The notes under the pieces: generated by a model
The model's database searches: none
What the model saw: only the letters and a program-made list of their open reading frames with translations
What the model was told of the DNA's origin: nothing
Shown: positions 29,394 to 40,553 of the stretch, piece by piece
Layout: every line of letters begins with the position of its first letter
How positions within the stretch are numbered: the first letter of the stretch is position 1
Assembly: GCF_003958635.1 (NCBI RefSeq)
Contig: NZ_RSEK01000005.1
Location: 1 to 64,000 of the forward strand
Origin: Altericroceibacterium xinjiangense
GTDB taxonomy: Bacteria; Pseudomonadota; Alphaproteobacteria; Sphingomonadales; Sphingomonadaceae
Direction: 5' to 3'
DNA: 64,000 bases
Made by a program: the position numbers and the translations under genes

Positions 29394-32066
29394 ATGCGCG
29401 CGCGCTTCCTCGCCTCTCTCCTGCTGTCGGGCAGCCTTCTGCTGGGAACCCCGGCCCTTGCGCAGGAGGCAGGGCAGAGCGCGGCGGCGACCAATCCGGC
29501 CATCGCCGCGCTGGCCCCGGTGCCGCGTGGGAAGCTGACCGGAATGGCCGTTCCGCAGGCCTACCGGGTGGATACATATGTCGATCCTGCGCTCGACACG
29601 TTCTCCGGCCGGACGGAAATCGACGTGTCCCTCAAGCAGCCAAGCCGCTTCATCGACTTGCACGGGCGCGACCTCGGCATTCAATCCGCCACCGCGACTG
29701 CTGGGGGCCGCACCTATGCCGGGCAGTGGCACCAGCTGGATGAAACCGGCGTTGCCCGCCTTGTCTTCCCGCAGGAACTGCCCGCCGGGCCGGTGACGCT
29801 GGCCCTCACTTACACCGGCGCGTTCAATGAGAGCGCTTCCGGTTTGTTCCACGCCAGGATCGACGATGACTGGTACGGCTGGAGCCAGTTCCAGTCGATC
29901 GACGCGCGCTCCGTGTTCCCTTCGTTCGACGAGCCGGGATTCAAGGTGCCGTTCGACGTGACGCTGCGCACGCGGCCGGGCCAGATGGCGGTCAGCAACG
30001 CCCCGATCGTCTCCACCACGCGGGAAAACGGCTGGGACGTCCACCGTTTCGCGCCGACCCTACCGCTGCCGACGTATCTGCTGGCGATGATGGTCGGCCC
30101 GTTCGTCACCACCGACAGCGCCGTGCCGCCGACCCCGGAACGCGACCGCCCGCTCCCGCTGCGGATCGTCGCCAGCCGGCAGCACGAAGGCAAGCTCGAC
30201 TTCGCGCTGCAGAATTCCAAGGAGATCGTCGCCCATCTGGAAGATTACTTCGGCGGGCCGTTCCCCTTCCCCAAGCTGGACCAGATCACCTCTCCGCTGA
30301 TGCCGGGGGCGATGGAGAACGCTGGGGCCGATCTTTACGAAGACAGCCTGCTGATCGTGAACGAGAACGATCCCGTAAGCCAGAAGCGGCGGTTCGGCAT
30401 GGTGGTGGCCCATGAACTGGCCCACCAGTGGTTCGGCGATCTCGTCACCCCTGCGTGGTGGGACGACATTTGGCTGAACGAAAGCTTCGCCAACTGGATG
30501 GGCTACCGCATCGGGAACGAGTGGCGGCCCGACCTCGGGATCGGCGCGGGCGCGCTGGCCGAAGGGTTTCAGGCGATGAACACCGATGCCCTGCTTGCCG
30601 GGCGGCCGATCCACCAGCCGATCGAGACCAACGGGCAGATCGATGCGGCGTTCGATACGATCACGTATGGCAAGGGCGGCCACGTGGTCGCGATGATCGC
30701 CGGATTCATGGGCGACGAAAAGTTCAAGCAGGGCGTGCGCCGCTACTTGTCGCAGCACCGCTACGGCAACGCTACGAGCGAGGAGTTCTTTGCCTCGATG
30801 GCCCAGACCGCCGGCGATCCGCGCATTACCGCCGCGATGCAGAGCTTCACCGACCAGCAGGGTGTACCCCTGATCACGATCACGGGATCGGACGGCAACT
30901 ACACGATCAGCCAGAGCCGCTATTCCGTACTCGGCGCCGATGCTCCGGATACGCGCTGGGGCGTGCCGGTGTGCATGCGGCAGGGCGAGACGCGGGAATG
31001 CCAGCTGCTGACCGACAAGAGCATGGCCTTCCGCATCAATGGCACCGGCCCACTGGTGCCGAACGCCGGCGGCACCGGCTACTACCGCTTCGAATTGCCG
31101 AACGAGGGCTGGGATGCCCTGATCGCGCAAGCCGATACTCTTCCAGGGGCCGAGGCGCTGGCGCTGTCCGACAGCCTTGGGGCCAGCTTCCTGGCGGGGC
31201 GCGCCGATATCGGGCGAGTGATCGCCCTTGCCGGCCAGCTGTCGCAAAACTCGGATTCCTATGCCCGCAATTCCGCAACGAACCTGCTCTCGCGCTTGCA
31301 GCAGCAGGGTTTCTTCAACGATCAGGCGCTGGCCGCCTACCGCGCATGGCTCGGCCAGTCGGCGCGCAAGGATCTTGCCGCCCTCGGTTTCGATCCCCGA
31401 GCGGGCGCTTATGCCGGCGCGGATGCCGATGTGCTCCAGCATCGCCAGCTGGTGGTCAGCCGCCTCGCGTTTGCCGGGGATCCGGAGATCCAGCGGACGC
31501 TGATCCAGGCAGCGGATGCATACCTTGCCGGCGACACCTCCGCGCTCGACCGCGCGTTCCTTGGCACCGCGCTGGAAGCCAAGCTGCAGCAAGGCGGGCT
31601 TCCCGCTGCAAAAGCCCTGCTCCAATCGGCGCTCGATTCGCAGGATCCGGTATTCCGGCCGACGGCGCTGGACCGCATCGGCGGATCGGGCAATCCGGAC
31701 ATCGCTCGCTGGTTTCTGGACGAAGCGCGCGATCCGCGCCTGCGCCAGCCGGAACGCCTGGGGACGATCCTCAGCATCGTCGGCACGCCTGAAACGCGCG
31801 ATCTCGGCTACGAATGGATCGACCGCAACCTGGATGAGCTGATGGGCGGCTCCGGCATTTTCTACATGCGCAACCTGCCGTCACCCCTCGGCGGTTTCTG
31901 CTCGATCGAGCGGGCCGACCAGATCGCCGCCCGCTTCCGCCCGGTCTTCGCCGGCACGCCGGGGGAGCTTTCGCTGGAACGGGCGCTTGAGCGGGTGCGC
32001 AATTGCGCCGCGCTCAAGCAGGCGCGTCAGGCGCAAGTGAACGCGGCGGTCGCACAGCTGCGCTGA
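29394..32066 (+). CDS. M1-family aminopeptidase, exported
   Basis: 890 residues from ATG 29394. A signal peptide ends at ALAQ (about residue 23). The exopeptidase motif GAMEN (about 305) and the zinc site HELAHQWFGDLV with the third ligand in WLNESFANW (about 340-365) are intact, and the C-terminal ERAP1-like helical domain is present. It removes N-terminal amino acids from peptides in the periplasm. The frame is open further upstream, but only this start gives a signal peptide. It is divergent from pabB and convergent with the histidine kinase; only 17 bp separate the stops. Confidence 0.93.
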   Translation: MRARFLASLLLSGSLLLGTPALAQEAGQSAAATNPAIAALAPVPRGKLTGMAVPQAYRVDTYVDPALDTFSGRTEIDVSLKQPSRFIDLHGRDLGIQSATATAGGRTYAGQWHQLDETGVARLVFPQELPAGPVTLALTYTGAFNESASGLFHARIDDDWYGWSQFQSIDARSVFPSFDEPGFKVPFDVTLRTRPGQMAVSNAPIVSTTRENGWDVHRFAPTLPLPTYLLAMMVGPFVTTDSAVPPTPERDRPLPLRIVASRQHEGKLDFALQNSKEIVAHLEDYFGGPFPFPKLDQITSPLMPGAMENAGADLYEDSLLIVNENDPVSQKRRFGMVVAHELAHQWFGDLVTPAWWDDIWLNESFANWMGYRIGNEWRPDLGIGAGALAEGFQAMNTDALLAGRPIHQPIETNGQIDAAFDTITYGKGGHVVAMIAGFMGDEKFKQGVRRYLSQHRYGNATSEEFFASMAQTAGDPRITAAMQSFTDQQGVPLITITGSDGNYTISQSRYSVLGADAPDTRWGVPVCMRQGETRECQLLTDKSMAFRINGTGPLVPNAGGTGYYRFELPNEGWDALIAQADTLPGAEALALSDSLGASFLAGRADIGRVIALAGQLSQNSDSYARNSATNLLSRLQQQGFFNDQALAAYRAWLGQSARKDLAALGFDPRAGAYAGADADVLQHRQLVVSRLAFAGDPEIQRTLIQAADAYLAGDTSALDRAFLGTALEAKLQQGGLPAAKALLQSALDSQDPVFRPTALDRIGGSGNPDIARWFLDEARDPRLRQPERLGTILSIVGTPETRDLGYEWIDRNLDELMGGSGIFYMRNLPSPLGGFCSIERADQIAARFRPVFAGTPGELSLERALERVRNCAALKQARQAQVNAAVAQLR

Positions 32067-32083
32067 TCGGAAGGCTTCGCTGA

Positions 32084-33483
32084 TCAGGAGACCAGCGGGA
32101 ACCGCAGCATAGCGGTAAGGCCGCTCACGCTGCCATCGGGGCTTGTCCGGTTGGTAAGGGTGAGCGTGCCGCCGTGCTGTTCCGCAATCGCGCGGGCCAG
32201 GGTCAGGCCAAGGCCCGCCCCGCCCGTCCCCCGGCTGCGCGAGGGATCGCCCCGGGTGAAAGGCAGCAGCATCCGCTCGATCTCGCCTTCGGGGATGCCG
32301 GGGCCGTCATCCTCGATCCGGATCACCGCCTCGTCTCCTTCGCGCCGGACGGAGACCCGCGCCCGCTCGCCATAGCGCAGCGCGTTGCCGATCAGGTTGC
32401 GCAAGGCCCGGCGCAGCCACGTGGCCCTCAGCGGCAAGGCGACGCGCTGGGTATCCTCCAGTTCCACCGGATCGCCCATGTCCTCGAACTCCTCGACCAC
32501 CGAGTCGGTCAGCGCGGCCAGCTCGGTCCGCTCCAGCGGGTCGGTTGCCCGGCCCACGCGGGCGAGCGAGAGGATGTCGTCGAGCGAGCGGGTAATATCC
32601 TCGATGGAAGCGGCCATTTTCGCTCGTTCCGCCGGATCGCTCACCGATTCGATGCGTACCCGCAAGGCGGCGAGCGGAGTCTTGAGATCGTGCCCGATCG
32701 CGCCGAGCATGACGTCCTTTTCATCCAGCAGCGCGATGATCCGCGCTTCCATCGCGTTGTGCGCCGCGATCAGCCGGCGCGTGTCCTCTGGGCCGCTGGG
32801 CGACAGCTGGCCGTCGATCGCGCGGGTTTCGGCAAAGGTGTCCAGCCGCTGGGTCAAGGCGGCAAGAGGGCGCGTGATCCGGCGCAGCAGCAGCGCCAGC
32901 AAGCCGACCAGCACGATGTAGAGCACCACGGTGTGCGCGATCAGTTGCCCCAGCTGGCGCGGTTCGCGTTCTTCCATCGGGAGGCGCGCCACGGTCCAGT
33001 GATCCTCGTTCGGGCGGCGCAGCGCGGCCAGCAGCAGGCGTCCTTCCGCCCAATCCGGGAGCTGCGCCCCGTGCCTCTCCCGCAAGCGCTGCATTACGTA
33101 GGCATCCCGTTTTACGGGGCGGGTGGTGACGACCAGCTCCGCCGGGTCGATGCCCTGGCCGATCAGGATTTCGCGTATCAGTTCCTCGCGGTAGGACTGC
33201 CCTTCTTCCCCCGGCAGCAGCGGGCTGGATTCGGTTCGCTGAACCCGCAGTCTTTGCCACCGGCGATGCCCGCTGTTGCGGGGAAACCGGGAATCGGCCT
33301 GGCGGAAATCGAAGCGCGGTTCCGCGACCAGCTGGAACGCCAGCGCATTGGCCGATCCGATTTCCCGCCGCTGCTCGGCGGCGCGGTAGAGCAGGACGGC
33401 GGACAAGCCCTGCGCCACCAGCAGGGCCAGCGCGACCGCCAGCAGCATTTGGCCCAGCAGGCTGCGCGGCAGGACCCGGCGGA

Positions 33484-33487
<4 letters not shown>
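32084..33487 (-). CDS. Sensor histidine kinase (EnvZ-like)
   Basis: 467 residues from GTG 33487, which overlaps the stop of the response regulator (GTGA). Two membrane segments (about 10-33 and 180-200) bracket a periplasmic sensor of about 145 residues. HAMP follows, then the HisKA H-box [12 protein letters not shown] (H266), the N-box [10 protein letters not shown] and G-boxes DDGPGIPEG and [12 protein letters not shown]. The periplasmic domain has no family I know. Partner of the OmpR-type regulator upstream; both follow an EF-hand gene. Confidence 0.92.
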
Positions 33488-34218
<731 letters not shown>

Positions 34219-34235
34219 GGCAGGCGCCCTTTCCT

Positions 34236-34766
34236 TCAGCTCGCCTGACGCTGCTGGCGGAACTGGTCGCGCATCGCCTTGCGCGCGGCCTGCCGTTCCT
34301 GACCAGTGACCGTTCCGCTGCGATCGGCATCGGCCTGATCGAAGCGCTGCAGTGCCGCGGCCACGAACTGCGCCTTGCTGACCGAGCCGTCGTGCCCGGC
34401 TTTCATGCCGCGCATGCCCCAGCTGCCAGCACGGCCGAAGTGGCCCCGCTGTCCGCGCTCGCGGTGCTGTCCAGCCTCGGCGGACGAAGCCTTGCGCCGG
34501 TCACGCTTGGCGGAAAACTCGGTGTAGCTGATCGCCCCGTTGCGATCGGTATCCAGCCGATCGAAGCGGGCTTTCTGACGCGCTTCGCGATCGGCCTGAT
34601 TGATCGTGCCGTCGCTGTTCGCGTCCATCCGGTCGAAAGCCTGCGCGGCCGTCTGCTGGGCCTGGGCGCGGGTGATGTCCCCGCCGGCAGGGGACGCCGA
34701 CTGCGCGTATGCCGCGCCGCCCAGCACCATCGCGGCCAGACCAAGGGAAAGGGAAAACTTACGCAT
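34236..34766 (-). CDS. Exported EF-hand calcium-binding protein
   Basis: 176 residues from ATG 34766. A signal peptide ends near AAYAQS. Canonical 12-residue EF loops lie at 48-59 (DANSDGTINQAD), 72-83 (DTDRNGAISYTE) and 146-157 (DADRSGTVTGQE); a degenerate one is near 122-133. The two ends of the loops keep the Asp but end in D/E/E. The linker is rich in His, Arg and Gly. It precedes the two-component system by 17 bp, so the same transcript likely encodes all three. It could buffer or sense periplasmic Ca2+. Confidence 0.85.
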   Translation of the reverse strand: MRKFSLSLGLAAMVLGGAAYAQSASPAGGDITRAQAQQTAAQAFDRMDANSDGTINQADREARQKARFDRLDTDRNGAISYTEFSAKRDRRKASSAEAGQHRERGQRGHFGRAGSWGMRGMKAGHDGSVSKAQFVAAALQRFDQADADRSGTVTGQERQAARKAMRDQFRQQRQAS

Positions 34767-34950
34767 GAGCGAACTCCATACTCTTTTCGGGAGAGCAACG
34801 GGGCACCTGTCCAAAGGGAGGAGAGGAGCAGGCACCCCGTTGCTCATGAGACGGGTTCTAAAGCGCGCTTGTCGCACGGGTTTGCCGGAAGACGGGCAAA
34901 GTGTCGCAATTTGTCGCAGCACGATGCCCGCATTCATTCGCCCGAAAGCG

Positions 34951-36756
34951 CTACAGCCGGGCGCATTCCCCCTGGAGCCAGACCAGCGCTTCTCCCTCCA
35001 GTTGCGGGACGAGTACGTCGAGCACGCGGGCGTGGTACCGGTTCCACCAGGCGATTTCCGCCTCGCTCAGCAATTCGCGGGCGACCATCGTGCGGCCGAT
35101 GGGGGCAAGCGTCAGGGTTTCGAACCCCAGCCATTCGCCCTCGCAGCCGGGAATGTCCCGCCGCTCCACCAGCACCAGGTTCTCGATCCGGATGCCGTAT
35201 TCCCCGGCCTTGTAATAGCCCGGCTCATTCGAGAGGATCATGCCTTCGAGCAATTCCTGATCGGTGCCCGCTTGCCCGCCGCGCGGCTTGGCGATCCGCT
35301 GCGGCCCTTCGTGCACCATCAGGAAGCTGCCGACCCCGTGCCCGGTCCCGTGCGCGTAATCGAGCCCGGCGGACCAGAGGAATTGCCGGGCCAGCGTGTC
35401 GAGCTGCGCGCCGCTGGTCCCTTGCGGGAAGGTCTGCATGTCCAGCGCGATGTGGCCTTTCAGCACCCGGGTGAAGCGGTCCTTCACCTCCTGCGGCGGA
35501 TCGCCCGGCCCAACCCACACGGTGCGGGTGATGTCGGTCGTCCCGTCCGGGTACTGCCCGCCCGAATCCACCAGATAGACGCTGTTCGGTTCAAGCTTCC
35601 GGTTCGTCTCTTCGTTCACGCGGTAATGGGGGCTTGCCCCGTTCGGCCCGGCGCCGGAAATCGTGTCGAACGACAAGTCGCGCAAGTCGCCGCATTCCTC
35701 GCGGAATTGCTGGAGCCGGGCCGCTGCGGAAAGCTCGTCCACCTCGCCCTGGGGCGCTTCCTTGAAAAGCCAGTGCATGAAGCGAGTGATCGCCGCGCCG
35801 TCCCGGGCCTGCGCCGCGCGGTGGCCGGCTTGCTCGGTGGCGTTCTTCACCGCCTTGGGCAGCACCGTGGGATCGGTCATCGCCAGGACTTTCGCTCCGG
35901 CGCCGTCCAGCGTCTTGAAGATCGCCGCCACCGCGCGATCGGGATCGACCGCCACGCGCTTGCCTGCAAGTCCTTCCAGCATCGGCACGAATTCCTCGCG
36001 CGGGCGGACCCGCACTGCATTGCCGAGATGGGCCGCGACTTCCGCCGGGACTTTCTCGGGCGCGATGAACCAGTCCGCCGTTCCGTCACTGTGCGTCAGG
36101 ACATAGGACAGCGCGACCGGCGTCCGCTCGATGTCGGTGCCCCGGACGTTGAGCAGCCAGGCCACCGAGTCCAGCGCCGAGATCACCGCGGCGTCAAGCT
36201 TGCGCGCCTTCAGCCACTCGGCCACTTCGCCGCGCTTGTCGGCGCTGGAACGGCCCGCCAGCGCTTCGTCCTGCACGAAGGCGGGTGCGACCGACGCCTG
36301 CGGGCGGTCCTGCCACACGGCATCGATCGGATTGCCTTCGACCGGCACCAGTTCGGCACCGGCCTCCTTCAGCGCCGCCCCGACGCTGCGCACCCAGCCG
36401 CGGGAATGGAGCCAGGGGTCGAACCCGATCCGCGCGCCTTCGCGTGCATTCTCGACCAGCCAGTCGGCCATGCTGTCCTTTGGGACGGATTTGTATTCAT
36501 AGAGCCGCCCGTCCACCTGATCGCGGACTTGCAGGGTGTAGCGGCCATCGACGAACATCGCGGCCGTGTTGCCGAGCACCGCGGCCGATCCGGCCGAGCC
36601 GCCGAACCCGGTCAGCCATTCCAGCCGCTGGGCATAGGCACCGACATATTCGCTCATATGTTCATCGGAGATCGGCACGACAAACCCGTCGAGCCCGCGC
36701 CGGTCCAGTTCCTTGCGCAGGGCTTCTAGGCGGGCTTCGTGCGTTTGCATCAACAT
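34951..36756 (-). CDS. pepP: Aminopeptidase P (Xaa-Pro aminopeptidase), M24B
   Basis: 601 residues from ATG 36756, with AAGGA 8-9 bp upstream. Two creatinase-type N-terminal domains are followed by the pita-bread catalytic domain. Metal ligands are visible in VDSGGQYPDGTTDITRT (two Asp), HGTGHGVG (His) and NEPGYYKAGEYGIRIE (Glu). It cleaves N-terminal residues before proline, in the cytoplasm. Length matches the long bacterial/eukaryotic form (about 600). It is divergent from ptrB with 66 bp between. A much longer frame upstream is antisense shadow of ptrB. Confidence 0.94.
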   Translation of the reverse strand: MLMQTHEARLEALRKELDRRGLDGFVVPISDEHMSEYVGAYAQRLEWLTGFGGSAGSAAVLGNTAAMFVDGRYTLQVRDQVDGRLYEYKSVPKDSMADWLVENAREGARIGFDPWLHSRGWVRSVGAALKEAGAELVPVEGNPIDAVWQDRPQASVAPAFVQDEALAGRSSADKRGEVAEWLKARKLDAAVISALDSVAWLLNVRGTDIERTPVALSYVLTHSDGTADWFIAPEKVPAEVAAHLGNAVRVRPREEFVPMLEGLAGKRVAVDPDRAVAAIFKTLDGAGAKVLAMTDPTVLPKAVKNATEQAGHRAAQARDGAAITRFMHWLFKEAPQGEVDELSAAARLQQFREECGDLRDLSFDTISGAGPNGASPHYRVNEETNRKLEPNSVYLVDSGGQYPDGTTDITRTVWVGPGDPPQEVKDRFTRVLKGHIALDMQTFPQGTSGAQLDTLARQFLWSAGLDYAHGTGHGVGSFLMVHEGPQRIAKPRGGQAGTDQELLEGMILSNEPGYYKAGEYGIRIENLVLVERRDIPGCEGEWLGFETLTLAPIGRTMVARELLSEAEIAWWNRYHARVLDVLVPQLEGEALVWLQGECARL

Positions 36757-36822
36757 GGCGGGTCCTTGATTGCTGGAAGTCGGGGACTTGCGAGACAGTG
36801 CGGGCCAACATAGGTCCCTGTG

Positions 36823-38898
36823 ATGACCGATACCACACCTGCTTTTCCGCCCCGCGCCGCAAAGAAACCCGCCAGCGTCACTCACCACGGCATTACCGTG
36901 TCCGACGATTACGCCTGGCTGCGCGATCCCGGCTATCCGAAGGTCGATGACAAGGAAGTGCTCGCCTACCTTGAAGCGGAGAACGCCTGGTTCGAAACCC
37001 GGATGGCCCCGCGCAAGGATCGGATCGAGTCCCTGTTCCGGGAAATGCGCGCTCGCATCAAGGAAGCGGACCAATCCGTGCCGCAGAAGGACGGCAATTT
37101 CCTCTACTGGATCGAGTATGAGGAAGGGGCCGAGTACAAGAAATGGTGGCGCCGCCCGGTGGGCGCGCCGGAGGATGGCAGCGCGGACCAGCTGATCCTG
37201 GACGAAACCGCGCTTGCCGAAGGAAAGGAATACTTCCGCCTCGGCGCGATTTCTGTCAGCCAGAACGGGCGCCTGCTCGCCTATGCGATCGATGACAACG
37301 GATCGGAACGCTTCACCGCCCGGATCAAGGATCTCGAGACCGGTGAGCTGCTGCCGGACGAGATACCCGGCACGCTGTCCGCCCTCATCTGGGCGGCGAA
37401 CGACACGGCGCTGGTCTATTCGCTGGCGAACGAACAATGGCGGACCGACAACGCCCGCCTGCACTGGCTGGGCAAGCCGCTGTCCGACAACGTCGAATTG
37501 TACCACGAGGATGACGAGGGCTTCCGCGTCTCAGCCAGCCTTTCGGCCAACGAGAAGTGGGTGATCGTTTCTTCGGGCGACCATGAAACGAGCGAGATCC
37601 GCCTGATCCCCGCCCACGATCCGCTGGCCGAACCCCTGCTGGTGCGCCCGCGCGAGAAAGGCGTCGAATATGACGTGGACGAGCGTGAGGGCACGCTGTT
37701 CATCCACGCGAACGACACGCACGAGAACTTCCGCCTTGCCACCGCGCCGCTGGACCGGCCGGGCGAATGGACGACCGTGATCCAAGGATCGGACGAGTTT
37801 TACCTGACGGGGTTCGACTTGTTCGAACGGTTCTACGTGACCGAAGGGCGTCTCGGCGGGCTCGACCGGATCGAACTCCGTTTCTACGACGATCCTTCCC
37901 GGGTTGAGCCGATCGAGTTTCCGGAAGCGAGCTACACCGCCTCGCTCGCCAACAATCCCGAATGGGACATGGAGCAGCTGCGCCTGTCCTACGAAAGCAT
38001 GATCAGCCCGGCCAGCACCTACGATTACCATGTGGCCGATCGGCGGCTGGACTTGCTCAAGGTGCAGGAAATTCCCTCCGGTTACGACCGCGATCTCTAT
38101 GCGACCGAGCGGCTGGAAATTGCAGCGCGCGACGGCACGATGATCCCGGTCAGCGTGATGTACCGAAAGGACCGCACAAGCGCTGGCCCGCTTCACCTGT
38201 ATGGTTACGGCGCGTACGGCATCGCGATCCCGCCGGGCTTTTCGACCACGCGGCTTTCGCTGGTCGATCGGGGGTTTGCCTATGCCATCGCGCACATCCG
38301 CGGCGGAGACGATCTCGGACGCGCCTGGTACAAGGCGGGCAAGCTGGAAAGCCGCACCAACGCCTTCACCGACTTCGTCGACGTCGCAAAAGGGTTGATT
38401 GCACGCGACTTTACCGAAAAGGGCCGGATCAGCATTTCCGGCGGATCGGCTGGCGGTGAGCTGATGGGCGCGGTGATCAATTCCGATCCGGACTTGTGGG
38501 GCGCGGTTGTCGCCCATGTGCCGTTCGTCGACGTTCTGGCGACGATGCTCGATGCTTCCCTGCCGCTGACCCCCGGCGAATGGCCCGAATGGGGCAACCC
38601 GATCGAGGATCAGGCCGCGTTCGAGCTGATCCGCAGCTACAGCCCCTATGACAACGTCCGCGCGCAGGATTACCCGCCGCTGCTGGTGACCGCAGGGCTG
38701 AACGATCCCCGCGTGACGTATTGGGAACCGGCCAAGTGGGTCGCCAAGCTGCGCGAGGTGAAAACCGACGACAACGAGCTGCTGCTCAAGACCAACATGG
38801 GCGCAGGCCACGGCGGCAAGTCGGGCCGGTTCGAATCGTTGCGCGAAACGGCGGAGGAATTCGCCTTCATCCTCTGGCAACTGGGCGTCGAGGGGTGA
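36823..38898 (+). CDS. ptrB: Oligopeptidase B, S9A
   Basis: 691 residues from ATG 36823. An N-terminal seven-bladed beta propeller gates a C-terminal alpha/beta hydrolase. The nucleophile S542 is in SGGSAGGELMG, and the catalytic histidine is in GAGHGGKSGR near the end. The family cleaves short peptides after basic residues in the cytoplasm. No signal peptide. The GTG directly before the ATG is an alternative start. It overlaps the next gene by GTGA. Confidence 0.93.
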   Translation: MTDTTPAFPPRAAKKPASVTHHGITVSDDYAWLRDPGYPKVDDKEVLAYLEAENAWFETRMAPRKDRIESLFREMRARIKEADQSVPQKDGNFLYWIEYEEGAEYKKWWRRPVGAPEDGSADQLILDETALAEGKEYFRLGAISVSQNGRLLAYAIDDNGSERFTARIKDLETGELLPDEIPGTLSALIWAANDTALVYSLANEQWRTDNARLHWLGKPLSDNVELYHEDDEGFRVSASLSANEKWVIVSSGDHETSEIRLIPAHDPLAEPLLVRPREKGVEYDVDEREGTLFIHANDTHENFRLATAPLDRPGEWTTVIQGSDEFYLTGFDLFERFYVTEGRLGGLDRIELRFYDDPSRVEPIEFPEASYTASLANNPEWDMEQLRLSYESMISPASTYDYHVADRRLDLLKVQEIPSGYDRDLYATERLEIAARDGTMIPVSVMYRKDRTSAGPLHLYGYGAYGIAIPPGFSTTRLSLVDRGFAYAIAHIRGGDDLGRAWYKAGKLESRTNAFTDFVDVAKGLIARDFTEKGRISISGGSAGGELMGAVINSDPDLWGAVVAHVPFVDVLATMLDASLPLTPGEWPEWGNPIEDQAAFELIRSYSPYDNVRAQDYPPLLVTAGLNDPRVTYWEPAKWVAKLREVKTDDNELLLKTNMGAGHGGKSGRFESLRETAEEFAFILWQLGVEG

Positions 38899-39323
38899 GC
38901 AGCCCTTTCACTCTGACCTTCACCGCGCGCCCGGAGGATATCGACGAGAACGGGCACGTGAACAACGCGGTGTGGGTCCGGTGGATGGAACAGCTGGCCA
39001 CCGCCCACTGGGAAGCGGTCGCACCGCCGGAACACCAGCGGGCCTATATCTGGCTCGTTGCCCGGCACGAGATCGAATACTGCGGCAACATTGCCGAAGG
39101 CGAGAGCGCGCAGGGCAGTACCGAGATCCGCGAAGGCCCTTCCGGCGCGCGGTTCGATCGTCACTCAACGTTTGCCGACGCGCGCGGAAAGGCGATCGTG
39201 CGGGCGCGGACCACCTGGGCGATGATCGACCGCGCAACCGGGAAACCGGCCCGCGTCCCGCCCGAGGTGGCCGCGCCGTTTCTCGATCAGCCGAGCGCGT
39301 CTTCCAGCGTCAGCACGTCGTAG
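38895..39323 (+). CDS. Acyl-CoA thioesterase, hotdog fold (4HBT type)
   Basis: 142 residues from GTG 38895 that overlaps the ptrB stop (GTGA). The hotdog signature D-ENGHVNNAVWVRWMEQ carries the general catalytic Asp, and EIEYCGNIAEGE follows. Family members hydrolyse acyl-CoA thioesters; the chain length preferred is unknown. Its last 37 bases overlap antisense with the end of ald, so the C-terminal residues [11 protein letters not shown] are encoded by the complement of ald codons. Confidence 0.82.
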   Translation: MSSPFTLTFTARPEDIDENGHVNNAVWVRWMEQLATAHWEAVAPPEHQRAYIWLVARHEIEYCGNIAEGESAQGSTEIREGPSGARFDRHSTFADARGKAIVRARTTWAMIDRATGKPARVPPEVAAPFLDQPSASSSVSTS

Positions 39324-40408
39324 CCGAGTTCCTCGGCCACCGCGCCGTAGGTCACGCGTCCGGCATGGACGTTGAGCCCATGGGCGAGGTGCGGATCGCG
39401 GCGCATCGCCTCCTTCCACCCGAGCCCGGCGATTTTCAGCGCGTGGGGCAGGGTCACGTTGTTCAGCGCATAGGTGCTCGTCCGCGCCACCGCACCCGGC
39501 ATGTTGGCAACCGCGTAATGCACGATCCCGTCCACGACGTAAGTCGGGTTGTCGTGCGTCGTCGCGTGGCTGGTCTCGAAACAGCCGCCCTGGTCGATCG
39601 CAACGTCCACCAGCACGGCGCCCGGCTTCATCAGCTTCAGCATCTCGCGGGTCACCAGCTTGGGCGCGGCCGCACCGGGGATCAGCACGGCGCCGATGAT
39701 CAGGTCTGCCTCCGCCAGCACTTCGGCGATGTTCGCCCGGTTCGAAAACCGCGTGTTCGCCCGAGCTTCGAAATGAATGCCGAGCTTCTCCAGCACTTCG
39801 GGATCACGGTCGAGGATCGTGACGTCGGCGTGAAGGCCCACGGCCATCTGCGCCGCGTTGAACCCGACCACACCGCCGCCGATTACCACGACCTTGCCCG
39901 GCATTACCCCCGGCACGCCGCCAAGCAGGACGCCGCGGCCGCCGTGGACCTTTTCCAGCGCCGTCGCACCGGCTTGCACGCTCATCCGGCCGGCGACCTG
40001 GCTCATCGGCTTGAGGAGCGGCAGAGTGCCGCCGGGACCGGTGACCGTCTCATAGGCGATCGCCGTCACGCCGGACTTGATGAGATCGGCGGTCTGCTCC
40101 GCATCGGGCGCGAGATGCAGGTAGGTGTAGAGGATCTGCCCTTCACGCAGCATTGCGCGTTCCTGCGGCTGCGGTTCCTTGACCTTCACGATCATCTCGC
40201 AGGCGTCGAAGATTTCCTTCGGGCTATCTTTGATCACCGCACCGGCTGCGCGGTATTCCTCGTCCGAAGCGCCGATCCCCTCACCCGCACCGGTTTCGAC
40301 CCAGACCTCATGGCCATGGGCCGTCAGTTCGGTGGCGCTTTCCGGCGTCAGGCCGACGCGGAATTCGTTGTTCTTCACTTCGCGGGGGGTACCGATCAGC
40401 ATGGCCAT
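39287..40408 (-). CDS. ald: Alanine dehydrogenase
   Basis: 373 residues from ATG 40408 with a strong site (AAGGAGAG) 5-6 bp upstream. It interconverts L-alanine and pyruvate with NAD. N-terminal substrate domain [15 protein letters not shown], the catalytic lysine in MIVKVKEP, the Rossmann motif [13 protein letters not shown] and the [18 protein letters not shown] block match the family (about 371 aa). The frame runs open upstream of the ATG without conservation. Its 3' end overlaps the thioesterase gene by 37 bp, tail to tail. Confidence 0.95.
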   Translation of the reverse strand: MAMLIGTPREVKNNEFRVGLTPESATELTAHGHEVWVETGAGEGIGASDEEYRAAGAVIKDSPKEIFDACEMIVKVKEPQPQERAMLREGQILYTYLHLAPDAEQTADLIKSGVTAIAYETVTGPGGTLPLLKPMSQVAGRMSVQAGATALEKVHGGRGVLLGGVPGVMPGKVVVIGGGVVGFNAAQMAVGLHADVTILDRDPEVLEKLGIHFEARANTRFSNRANIAEVLAEADLIIGAVLIPGAAAPKLVTREMLKLMKPGAVLVDVAIDQGGCFETSHATTHDNPTYVVDGIVHYAVANMPGAVARTSTYALNNVTLPHALKIAGLGWKEAMRRDPHLAHGLNVHAGRVTYGAVAEELGYDVLTLEDALG

Positions 40409-40553
40409 GTCTCTCCTTGGCGGACTCGTTACAAATGAAACGAAGGCGCGGCAACTGCAACGCGCTGCCGCCCGCATCGCTCGCCACGCCTCAAACGCGG
40501 ATCGGCCCTCCCCGGCAGGCGTTTCCCTTGGGAGAACAGACGAAAGGACAATC

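Noticed and set aside
32063-32087. Inverted repeat ctgatc/gatcag between M1 peptidase and kinase stops
   Set aside because: Only 6 bp, with AT-rich arms and no T-run; it also reads as a short direct repeat cgctgatc.
36757-37506. N-terminal extension of pepP of about 250 codons
   Set aside because: Antisense to ptrB; a good ribosome site precedes ATG 36756.
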